Assembly: GCA_913061515.1 (NCBI GenBank)
Contig: CAJXSF010000034.1
Span: forward strand, 1 to 36,915
DNA length: 36,915 nt
Reading direction: 5' to 3'
Source: an uncultured Gammaproteobacteria bacterium
Lineage (GTDB): Bacteria; Pseudomonadota; Gammaproteobacteria; Pseudomonadales; Pseudohongiellaceae
Part shown: one piece after another, positions 19,487-28,200 of the stretch
How positions within the stretch are numbered: position 1 is the stretch's first letter
Layout of the letters: every line of letters starts with the position of its first letter
Notes under the pieces: generated by a model
What the model was told of the DNA's origin: nothing
The model's database searches: none
What the model saw: the letters and a program-made list of their open reading frames with translations, nothing else
Program-made: the position numbers and the translations under genes

Positions 19487-20563
19487 TCAACGTACCCAGC
19501 GATAATAAAAAGTATTGGCGCGGCTCTCTTGCGCGAATGATTCAAGTGGCTCCATGTCCCGCCCCAAGGCAATGAACTCGGTAAACAGGAAGGTGTTGCC
19601 AATAAGGCTCACGTCTAACTCAATGCCCGAGCCATCCAATAGCGCGGCCGACACCGAATCCACCACCGCAAGGGCCTGAATATAGGCTAGCAAATCGACG
19701 TAATCTTTGGCACTGTCGATGCTCTCCACCCGCAAGGTCACGTTGGCTGGATTGGCCAATTTCAGCAAGCCAAAATGGGACGATATGGTTTGCGTCACGC
19801 GATTGAGCGCGTTCTGCGCATAAGCGCTCAAATCACTTTCGAAACTGTCGAAAGACTCCACATTATCTCTGAACAAAAATTGCCAAAGGCCAACCAATTC
19901 GCCACCGGGGGATTCTAAGACGCGACCGCCTAGGATTGCGTCAGCCCCATAGCGAGCACTAGCACGTCGCAGCGCCTCTTCATTCAGGCTCCACGCTACA
20001 TCGATCGGCAAATTACGACGATCTTCTAAGTCCATCAACGGAAATAACAGCGGTATGCCCCGTACACGCGAGAATTCTCGCACGATGTCCATGATTGGGT
20101 GGTCGGAATCGGCTCCTAATAGCTCGCGACGGCCGTCTGCGCCTTGCACCGATAACCACAGCATTACCGCTGGGCGATTCTGATCCCACACCGGAATGCC
20201 GGCGGTATTGAGCATGTCATCGACAAGGGCGCGGTCGAAACGCACGCTGATGAAATTACGTTGCTCTAAAGTCCCAGAGCTGGTTCGATAGCTCACTTCT
20301 TGGACATAGCTTTGGGCATCGCGAATGGCCCGCTGCACAGCGGAATTACTCAACCAGCGCTCCTCGCCAGTAATCTTGAGGATCACGGCGGTAAGCCCCT
20401 CTCGGTAGGCTCTTATGCGCTCGGCGTCTCCCTGCCCTGTAACCACTATCTCTTGATCGTACAGCCCCGTGACGATTAAGCCATAGGACAAAGAGCTAGC
20501 CCCTAAGCACAGTAGGAGGCAAAGCGCGCGTAAATAGTGTCGTGTGTTTGCAAAGAGATTCAT
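19487..20563 (-). CDS. DUF2066 exported protein
   Basis: A protein of 358 residues from the ATG at 20563, with an N-terminal signal peptide (hydrophobic ALCLLLCLGASSLSYG). It then has a DUF2066 domain starting GLYDQEIVVTGQGDAERIRAYREGL, with AVILKITGEERWL. The start is uncertain: ATGs at 20575 and 20572 and a GTG at 20599 are in frame, and none has a convincing ribosome-binding site. I prefer 20563 because it gives a normal signal peptide. Function is unknown. Its location next to hda and divergent from purM is conserved in Pseudomonas. The 145 bases before purM contain a TTGACA at about 20610 but no well-spaced -10. Confidence 0.85.
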   Translation of the reverse strand: MNLFANTRHYLRALCLLLCLGASSLSYGLIVTGLYDQEIVVTGQGDAERIRAYREGLTAVILKITGEERWLSNSAVQRAIRDAQSYVQEVSYRTSSGTLEQRNFISVRFDRALVDDMLNTAGIPVWDQNRPAVMLWLSVQGADGRRELLGADSDHPIMDIVREFSRVRGIPLLFPLMDLEDRRNLPIDVAWSLNEEALRRASARYGADAILGGRVLESPGGELVGLWQFLFRDNVESFDSFESDLSAYAQNALNRVTQTISSHFGLLKLANPANVTLRVESIDSAKDYVDLLAYIQALAVVDSVSAALLDGSGIELDVSLIGNTFLFTEFIALGRDMEPLESFAQESRANTFYYRWVR

Positions 20564-20708
20564 GCCGCGCATCATACCCGATCTGAGACGCCTTGACACG
20601 AGCGAGTGATTGACAAAATTTCAGCGAAAATGCTCGAAGTAATACCCTGAAAAGCTCGTAACTGATAGAATTCACGCTCCTCATGACCAGCACACGGACC
20701 TCTCCCTC

Positions 20709-21776
20709 ATGACACAATCTGCAGATCAAGCCAATAAGCCCTCCCTTAGTTACAAAGACGCCGGTGTAGACATCGACGCGGGAGATGCTCTTGTCGAGAA
20801 AATCAAATCGGTCACCCAGAAAACACGCCGCCCAGAAGTCCTCTCGGGCCTTGGCGGTTTTGGTGCGCTTTGCGAGATTCCTGAAGGCTATAAACGTCCA
20901 GTTCTCGTCTCTGCGACTGACGGCGTTGGCACAAAACTTAAACTGGCCATCGAAACAGGCAAACACGACACGATCGGGATCGACCTTGTCGCCATGTGCG
21001 TCAACGATTTGATCGTCTGTGGTGCTGAGCCGCTGTTCTTCCTCGACTACTATGCGACTGGCGGTCTTAATATCGATCAAGCGACGCAGGTTGTCGAAGG
21101 CATTGGTGCGGGCTGCGAACTCTCTGGTTGCTCGCTCATCGGTGGCGAAACCGCCGAGATGCCAGGCATGTACCAAAAAGGCGATTACGATCTAGCCGGT
21201 TTTTCTGTGGGCGTCGTCGAGAAAGACGAAATCATCGAGAACAAGCACGTACAGCCCGGCGACATACTCATAGGTTTGATGTCATCTGGCCCGCACTCCA
21301 ACGGCTACTCATTGATCCGCAAAGTATTGGAAGTCAGTAACACTGCCTTGGACGCCGATTTCAACGGCAAGCCAATCGGCGAGGTCCTTCTTGCCCCCAC
21401 AGAAATCTATGTCAAAGCGATTCAGGCCCTAAAGGGCAAAGCCACTATCCATGCGCTGGCCCATATCACTGGCGGCGGCATTGTTGAGAACCTGCCCCGA
21501 GTATTGCCAGAGAACACACAAGCGGTGATCAATCTAGATGCGTGGGCGCGACCTGCCATATTCAACTGGCTGCAAGAGCAAGGCAATATTCAAGATTCCG
21601 AGATGCTGCGCACTTTTAACTGTGGCATCGGAATGATCGTGTGCGTGCCTGAGCAAGACTGCGCGGCGGCACTAGCGATCTTGAAAGAGCATAACCTAGG
21701 CGCCTGTGAGCTTGGCAGCATACAAGCTGCGCAAGCTGGCGCAAAACCAGTAGTATTGGAAGGATCCCCAAGATGA
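20709..21776 (+). CDS. purM: Phosphoribosylformylglycinamidine cyclo-ligase PurM (AIR synthetase)
   Basis: PurM closes the imidazole ring in purine synthesis (FGAM to AIR, with ATP). The 355-residue protein shows [20 protein letters not shown], the [14 protein letters not shown] nucleotide site, [11 protein letters not shown], and [20 protein letters not shown]. Length matches E. coli (345). Its end overlaps purN by 4 bp (ATGA), so the two purine enzymes are translationally coupled as in other gammaproteobacteria. Confidence 0.97.
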   Translation: MTQSADQANKPSLSYKDAGVDIDAGDALVEKIKSVTQKTRRPEVLSGLGGFGALCEIPEGYKRPVLVSATDGVGTKLKLAIETGKHDTIGIDLVAMCVNDLIVCGAEPLFFLDYYATGGLNIDQATQVVEGIGAGCELSGCSLIGGETAEMPGMYQKGDYDLAGFSVGVVEKDEIIENKHVQPGDILIGLMSSGPHSNGYSLIRKVLEVSNTALDADFNGKPIGEVLLAPTEIYVKAIQALKGKATIHALAHITGGGIVENLPRVLPENTQAVINLDAWARPAIFNWLQEQGNIQDSEMLRTFNCGIGMIVCVPEQDCAAALAILKEHNLGACELGSIQAAQAGAKPVVLEGSPR

Positions 21777-22420
21777 GTGAGCCCTGCGCTATTGTTGTTC
21801 TGATCTCTGGAAACGGCAGTAATCTTCAGGCATTGATCGATCACAGCAGCGAAGGCGGTTACAGCATCGCTGCCGTGTTAAGCAACAAAGCCGATGCCTA
21901 CGGCTTGCAGCGTGCACGCCAGGCTGGCATCCCTACGCGCGTCGTCGACCACCGCGAATTCAAAGACCGGGAAAGCTTCGATGAACGCTTAGTACAAGAG
22001 ATTGACGCATTCGCACCCTCCTTAGTAGTCTTGGCCGGTTTTATGCGCATTCTCAGTTCAGCCTTCGTTCAGCATTACTCCGGCAAAATCCTTAACATTC
22101 ATCCATCATTGCTGCCGGCCTACCGAGGCACTCAGACACATGAGCGAGTCCTAGAGGCCGGTGAAAAAGAACATGGCGTGAGTGTGCATTTTGTAACAGA
22201 AGAGCTCGACGGCGGTCCTGTAGTATTACAAAGCGTTGTGCCGGTCCAAGCCGACGATGATCGCGATAGTTTGGCCGCACGCGTATTTGTGCAAGAGCAT
22301 CGCATTTATCCGAAGGCCGTGTCTTGGTTTGCTTCGGGGCGACTAAAGATGCAAGACCAAGCGGCTTTCTTCGATGGCACTCGCTTAGGGGTTCACGGGT
22401 TAAGAGAAAATAGTGCATGA
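21773..22420 (+). CDS. purN: Phosphoribosylglycinamide formyltransferase PurN (GART)
   Basis: PurN transfers a formyl group from 10-formyl-THF to GAR, the third step of purine synthesis. The 215-residue protein has the N-terminal [21 protein letters not shown]-binding loop. The catalytic segment is [20 protein letters not shown] with the essential Asn and His, and Asp lies in the following [11 protein letters not shown]. Length is normal. It overlaps purM upstream and the DUF3108 gene downstream by 4 bp each. Confidence 0.97.
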   Translation: MSEPCAIVVLISGNGSNLQALIDHSSEGGYSIAAVLSNKADAYGLQRARQAGIPTRVVDHREFKDRESFDERLVQEIDAFAPSLVVLAGFMRILSSAFVQHYSGKILNIHPSLLPAYRGTQTHERVLEAGEKEHGVSVHFVTEELDGGPVVLQSVVPVQADDDRDSLAARVFVQEHRIYPKAVSWFASGRLKMQDQAAFFDGTRLGVHGLRENSA

Positions 22421-23142
22421 AAGTAGTGTCGACACTGACAGTTTTGAGTTTGCTTTTACTTGGCACAACGAGCCAAGCAAATGAGCCGCGCCCTTATGAG
22501 GCCGTCTATCAAGCCAAAGCCTTGGGTATTTCGGCAACTGCCACTCGACGCCAGAGCATCAGCGACGAGCAGCAATACACCTTAGAAAACAGCCTCTCCC
22601 TCGTCGTGCTCGGTGCCAATGTCGGCAGCGTTACAGAGACCAGTGAGTTTGTTTGGAATGACTCACAGATCGTGCCGCTGCATTATCGCTATGTTCAAAC
22701 TGGCATCAGCGCAAGCAACGAAGAAGTATTTTTCGATTGGAATAATTCTTTGGCCATTAGCCAAAGCGATGAGGAATCCTGGGAAGTCGCATTGAGCGAT
22801 GGTGTGCTCGATAAGCTAAGTTTCAGCGTGCAAATCGGGCAAGACATCGCCGAACGCGAATTAGCGCAATTTCAATACAATGTTGTCGATGAAGACAAGA
22901 TCGATGAACACCTTTACCGTATCAGCAGCGAAGAAGTCCTCGAGACACCATTGGGCAAATTAAACACTATTAAGATTGAACGAGTGCGCGCTGCAGAGAG
23001 TCGCCGTAGAACAACTGTATGGTTGGCTAAAGATTGGGATTATTTATTGGTGCGCTTAGAGCAAGTGTCAGGCTCTGGCACCGAGACGCAACTGTCTTTG
23101 GAATCGGCCACCATGGATGGCGAGCCAGTCACTGGGCTCTAA
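22417..23142 (+). CDS. DUF3108 exported protein
   Basis: A 241-residue protein with a signal peptide (about 1-21, VLSLLLLGTTSQA), then a beta-rich DUF3108 domain starting YEAVYQAKALGISATATRRQ and including PLHYRYVQTGISAS and ETPLGKLNTIKIERV. It probably lies in the periplasm or on the outer membrane; function is unknown. It overlaps purN by 4 bp and ends 3 bases from the fleQ stop on the other strand. It marks the border between the housekeeping block and the flagellar cluster. Confidence 0.87.
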   Translation: MKVVSTLTVLSLLLLGTTSQANEPRPYEAVYQAKALGISATATRRQSISDEQQYTLENSLSLVVLGANVGSVTETSEFVWNDSQIVPLHYRYVQTGISASNEEVFFDWNNSLAISQSDEESWEVALSDGVLDKLSFSVQIGQDIAERELAQFQYNVVDEDKIDEHLYRISSEEVLETPLGKLNTIKIERVRAAESRRRTTVWLAKDWDYLLVRLEQVSGSGTETQLSLESATMDGEPVTGL

Positions 23143-23145
23143 GCC

Positions 23146-24642
23146 TTATTCATCGTCTTCATTCTTGCGCTGCATATCGTATTTACGCATCTTCTCGACA
23201 AGTGTTGTTCGACGAATGTTCAATCGATCAGCCGCACGCGCCACTACCCCACCACAATCATTTAGCGCCTGTTCGATAAGGTCGCGTTCAAGATTCGCCA
23301 AATACTCTTTTAGATCTAGACCATTTAGCGGCAACAACGCCTGGGCTGGCGCGCTACTAGGCGAAACTGCTGCACTGATATCCGCAACAGGAAGCTTGTG
23401 CTCCGGCAGTGATTTCAAGCTCGCGATTTCCTCCTCTTCTAAATGCCTGAACTTCATCGGCAAATCGTTCACACCGACAATACCATGGGGGTGCAGAATC
23501 GCCATGCGCTCGACTAGGTTCGCCAGCTCTCTTACATTGCCAGGCCAAGGATGACGACACAGTGATTCGATAGCACTGCTATTAAAGCGAACCGAGCCAC
23601 GTTTCTCACTTTCCAAACGACTAATCAATTCGTTGAGCAAATAGGGAATATCCTCGGCCCGCTCTCGAAGCGAAGGCATTTCGATTGGAAACACATTCAC
23701 TCGGTAATAAAGGTCTTGCCGGAAAGTTCCCAGCTCAATCATGTCTTCAAGGTTTTTATGAGTTGCTGCAAAGATGCGAACATCAGTTTCAAGCGTACGC
23801 GTGCCCCCTACCCGTTCATAGCTATGCTCTTGCAGAACACGCAGCAGCTTCACTTGCATAGGCAATGGCATGTCACCGATTTCATCAAGAAACAAAGTGC
23901 CACCTTCGGCCATTTCGAAACGCCCAATCCGCGTTGAAATTGCGCCAGTAAACGCCCCTTTCTCATGCCCAAACAATTCACTTTCTAATAAGTCGGGCGG
24001 TATGGCACCGCAATTGATCGGCACAAAAGGTTTGTTTGCGCGCTGCGAGTTCATATGCAGGTTTCTGGCAACTACCTCTTTACCCGTGCCAGACTCACCT
24101 GTGATTAAGATCGTGACCTCTTTATCGGCAACCTGCCCCATGATGTTGCGTATCTTCTGCACCTCGGCGCTATTGCCTACAAGACTGCGGAACATATTAT
24201 AGTCACGCACACTATTGTTCTCTTTCAAACGGGCATAGTGCTGCCGATACACTTCGGCTTTATGTAACGCATCTAACACCGGTTGATGGCTCAATGGGTA
24301 GGGAATAATAGCGGTGATGAGACTATGCAAAGACTCTGGCAAGGTTTTGCCTTGCCCCTGCAAGTCTAGAAACACAATGGGAATGCCTTGGTCGAGCTTA
24401 CCTAGAGCGCCAATGAGCGCCACTAGGTCGTCTTCAGGATAAGTGCTTAGCAAGGCTAATTTGATCGACTCGGGAGAGTCGAACTGACTGCTGACAATAT
24501 CTTGCCAGTTATTGAGGCTAGCAAATTCGACGGACTCGCCCAGAAAAGCCAATACGACTTGGAGGTCTTGGCAGGACTGTTTATCGTCATCAATTAATAG
24601 GATTTTCCCTTGATCGGCGATATTCAAAGTAGGCGGTTCCAT
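23146..24642 (-). CDS. fleQ: Flagellar master regulator FleQ (sigma-54 activator)
   Basis: FleQ is an NtrC-type enhancer-binding protein at the top of polar flagellar gene hierarchies, and in Pseudomonas it also responds to c-di-GMP. The 498-residue protein (from the ATG at 24642) has a divergent receiver-like FleQ domain (about 12-115), an AAA+ domain and a helix-turn-helix. The AAA+ domain has Walker A GESGTGKE, the sigma-54 contact loop GAFTGA and Walker B GGTLFLDEIGDMP. The HTH is ARAADRLNIRRTTLVEKMRKY at the C-terminus. A TTG six codons upstream is possible but has no better ribosome site. It follows fliS by 135 bp in the same direction. Partner genes fleSR, which usually follow fleQ, are not present downstream here. 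Confidence 0.94.
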   Translation of the reverse strand: MEPPTLNIADQGKILLIDDDKQSCQDLQVVLAFLGESVEFASLNNWQDIVSSQFDSPESIKLALLSTYPEDDLVALIGALGKLDQGIPIVFLDLQGQGKTLPESLHSLITAIIPYPLSHQPVLDALHKAEVYRQHYARLKENNSVRDYNMFRSLVGNSAEVQKIRNIMGQVADKEVTILITGESGTGKEVVARNLHMNSQRANKPFVPINCGAIPPDLLESELFGHEKGAFTGAISTRIGRFEMAEGGTLFLDEIGDMPLPMQVKLLRVLQEHSYERVGGTRTLETDVRIFAATHKNLEDMIELGTFRQDLYYRVNVFPIEMPSLRERAEDIPYLLNELISRLESEKRGSVRFNSSAIESLCRHPWPGNVRELANLVERMAILHPHGIVGVNDLPMKFRHLEEEEIASLKSLPEHKLPVADISAAVSPSSAPAQALLPLNGLDLKEYLANLERDLIEQALNDCGGVVARAADRLNIRRTTLVEKMRKYDMQRKNEDDE

Positions 24643-24675
24643 CTTTAGCAAGTTTGACAAATTCTAAAACGAAAA

Positions 24676-24700
24676 GATGCTAACGATAGTCGCTAACATC
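24676..24700. promoter_or_regulatory. Imperfect palindrome upstream of fleQ
   Basis: GATGCTAACGA (24676-24686) and TCGCTAACATC (24690-24700) form an inverted repeat matching at 9 of 11 positions about a 3-base centre. It also reads as a GCTAAC direct repeat. It lies 34-58 bases before the fleQ ATG, in a position suited to an operator or leader hairpin. No known FleQ box is recognisable. Confidence 0.35.
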
Positions 24701-24777
24701 TTCAAGTTTACACTATTGCCTTGAGCTAGTATTGATACCGCCCAAAACTTGCAATGATTAGACAACGCCCACCATTA

Positions 24778-25206
24778 TTAGTCAATCGAGAGCTCATCCT
24801 CTTCAAGCTCCGTTGTCGCTGGCGCAGGGGCAATCGCATCCCAACCGTCTTTGATCGTAAGCAACAAATCTGACACTTCATCTAGCAAGTCTGGGTCATT
24901 CTTAACATTGGCCTCTAGCAGACGGCGCTGCATATAGTCATATAGACTATCGAGATTGCCTGTAATCTGCTCGTCGGCACTGGCATCAAGACTATCTTGT
25001 AAACCGCCAAGAATAGAAACAGCCTTGCCAATCATTACGCCTTTTTGTGCGACATCATTGCGTGCCATCGCGCCTTTGGCTTGCGACAAACGATCCAAAG
25101 CCCCATTGAGTAGCATCTGAATGAGTTGATGCGGGCTAGCCCCTTCCAAGGCGCTTTCAGTGTTGATCCGTTTGTATTGCGCTAATGCGCTTTGAGCTGC
25201 GTACAT
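24778..25206 (-). CDS. fliS: Flagellin export chaperone FliS
   Basis: FliS binds the C-terminal end of flagellin in the cytoplasm and prevents early polymerisation. The 142-residue protein starts MYAAQSALAQYKRINTESAL at the ATG 25206, with GGAG six bases upstream; the open frame reaches an upstream TTG that overlaps this ribosome site and is rejected. The core SPHQLIQMLLNGALDRLSQAKGAM and the rest of the four-helix bundle are intact. The acidic tail (TTELEEDELSID) is as in Pseudomonas. It lies 55 bp after fliD. Confidence 0.94.
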   Translation of the reverse strand: MYAAQSALAQYKRINTESALEGASPHQLIQMLLNGALDRLSQAKGAMARNDVAQKGVMIGKAVSILGGLQDSLDASADEQITGNLDSLYDYMQRRLLEANVKNDPDLLDEVSDLLLTIKDGWDAIAPAPATTELEEDELSID

Positions 25207-25261
25207 AGTCTTCTCCAATTGTCTAAATAAACCATAATTAAACGTAAAAATCTGCCAATAA

Positions 25262-28200
25262 CTATTCTTTCGATGATCCGCTTGCCAAGGCCTCTAATGC
25301 GGCCAATTGGGACGTCAGGAAATCTGCGGTGGAGTTAAGCTGGGAAATAATGATGTCGTTGGCTAAGAACGAAGTACGTAAACGCTCCTCAGAGCGCGCT
25401 ATACGCTCTTCCAAGGCAGCACGACTTTCTGCAATGCTTTCCAACTCCGTTGTAAGGGTACTAGTTCGTGTTGAGAACAAACCGCCAGCATCAAGGAAGG
25501 TATCCATAAGGACGCTGAGATCCTCTGCAATCCCTTTGATATAACTTACAGAGCCGCGAGCCCCAAGATCGCCACCAGTGACAGTAAGACGAATCCCAGT
25601 CGCATCATCTGCCTCACCAGAAGCATTAGTGCCAGATCGGCCAACAGCTCCTGCTCCTGTAGCAAAACCAAATATGCCCGCCGCATTGCCACTCAGGCTA
25701 TTGACCAATACTTTCGAAGAAGAACCTGTGCTATTGGAAATAATGCCAAAGCCACCAGTGTTGGTATCGTATTCGACCGTTACAGACACGCCAGCGGCTA
25801 GTAGTGAAGGGCTGTTATTAATGGCAGTTTGCATCGAAGAAGCAACAGCGATTGGATCAGTATTGCTAATAGTGCCAAGCGTAATCGGGGCACTAAGAAT
25901 ACCATCGACGTTTAAAGTAAAAGTATCAGATACAGAGCTTGTACTGAGGTCTCCGGCCGCGACATTTAAATAGAAACCAGGCTCGGCAGCAACATTGCCT
26001 GAGCCAGCAATCAAGGTCTGCCCTATTCCATTCGCTTCAACGCCATTGATTGTGCCAGCCACATCGACGCCATCGACAGAACTAACTCGTGGGTTATTGC
26101 CACTAAAGAAACCTAACTTATTTCCTGCGTTAGTTGAAACACTGCTCATACTAATGACGTCAGAAGCATCTCCTGTAGAGAAAACAAAGCGTCCGAGTTC
26201 AGTATCCGAATTGTATTCGTAAGAAACCGTTACTGTAAGACCGTCTTCCCCCAAATTATTACTCTGGGCGACAGACAAACCATCGAGACCAGTTACAGTT
26301 TGTAGCGATAAGCCTAACCTTGCAGTCGCCGTTGGATTGACCGAGGCGACCTCAATTTGTGTTCCAGCCCCTGTGCCCGATGCATAAGTAAAGACCAATT
26401 GGTCACTACCATCTAGAGTGGCGATCACCTCATCGTTTAGCCCCGCGCTAGTCAGTGCGTTCTGAACTTTCAACAGCGTATCAGCGGCATCTGTTGTGGC
26501 TGTATCGATGGTCACGGTAACAGGTCCTGCTCCATCAATATCCAACTCAAACACCGCATTGTTAGAGGAAAAATCAAAGCCTCCTGCGTCCACAGCAGCA
26601 CTTGCCGTTAGTGTAGCGGGCGTTCCATCTTGCGTAACTTGAATCTGACTGCTTGCTCCAGTCGCGACAGTTTCGAAATAAATTTGGTCACTATCACTTA
26701 ACCGTGCCGTTACCAATCCGTTTAGAGCACTCGCATCTATCGCATCCTGCACAGCTGCTAAAGTATTTTCGATAGTGCCTGGTGTCTCACCACCAAAGGA
26801 GACCGAACTCGCATCCCCATTAATCAAAATTTCTGTTTCACTACTGCCATTGTCTAAACTTAAAGTGATCGACAGATTAGTCGTAGAGAAATTCTGCCCT
26901 GCCGTCAATGTATCACCAACGTCGGTTTGAGCGGCAACCGCATCAAACTGCGGATCAGAGTTTATCTGATTACTAATGGCGGCAATCACATCATCAGGGC
27001 TGTTGTAAGTTACCGGCGAGCCACTACTACCAGGAATTGTCAGAACACTGCTACTTAGAGAGTTGACGGTGAATACAAAACTAGTATCGTCATTGAGCAA
27101 AAGTGGATCGTCAAAATTTTCGCTCGACACGCCATTGGGAGTGCTTAATCCATTCAACTGGTTACCAAAGGCATTCCCTTGAAATGGGGATGTTATTCCA
27201 AGAATATTTGCAACACCTTGTTCAACAGCTATAAAACCAATATTTGAATTAGAACCATAAGTATTCGATTGAAATTCAAAACGTTTTTCAATGCTATTGT
27301 ATTCCACGGCAACACGAAAATTAGAACTGGTATAGTCAGCATTAGAATTGATACGCGTTTGGATATGCGCCGCAAGATCTTCCGCCGTGTTGTAAGTGCC
27401 TTGTACCAAACTTATGTCTGCAGATATACCATTAAGTAACGCCGTAAACTGGTCATTCTCCGCATCGATAACGATGTTACCCGCAGCAAGGTCGTCTACC
27501 GCAAGTCCCACATATGTACCAGTAGTCGCTAATTGAGTAATTTCTACATCATAGGTGCCCGGCTTGGTAACTGACGAAGATGTTGAATAAGTGATCAAGC
27601 TGTCAGATGCACTTCCACGTGTTGCAAACATCGCGAGAATATCAGCGGAGTTCTCACTAAATTTTGTCGCGAATTTTGCACTATCAAAACTCAACTTATA
27701 ACTATTATTTTGATTGGTAGTCACGCCAATTTCAGACAATGAGCGCACGCTACCCGTTAATCCAGTTACTGATTTTCGGAGTATAGAATTGATCTCAGAA
27801 ATTGCTAAACGCAAGGTTGAGTCGCCGGTGAGCAAGCTCCCTTGACCATTCTCTCCTGCGGTTGTATCAAAAGCGGTCAGCTCGTCAGCAATAGTCTTGA
27901 GTGCATTGTAGCTAGCGACAAATTCTTCTAACTTTGCCGAGATCGACGACGAGTCTTTACTTACAGAAAGCGTAACAGGACCTGCCGTCACACCTTTTAA
28001 ATTAATAGTGGTGCCAGTGATGACACCCGTCACTAAATTATCTGACCTGTTAATCGACAAACCGTTAACAGTAAACAAGGCATTTTGTGCCGCAATTGTT
28101 TCGGTCAAACGAACCGAACCTTCCACCAAGCCTTCGCTATCATCAAGCCCAAAACCATCCAAGCCATCAACATCCGCTGCCACTAGACCTAATTCAGCCG

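Noticed and set aside
20496..21176. 226-codon minus-strand frame overlapping purM
   Set aside because: It is antisense to the conserved purM coding sequence and crosses the divergent intergenic region; composition is not protein-like.
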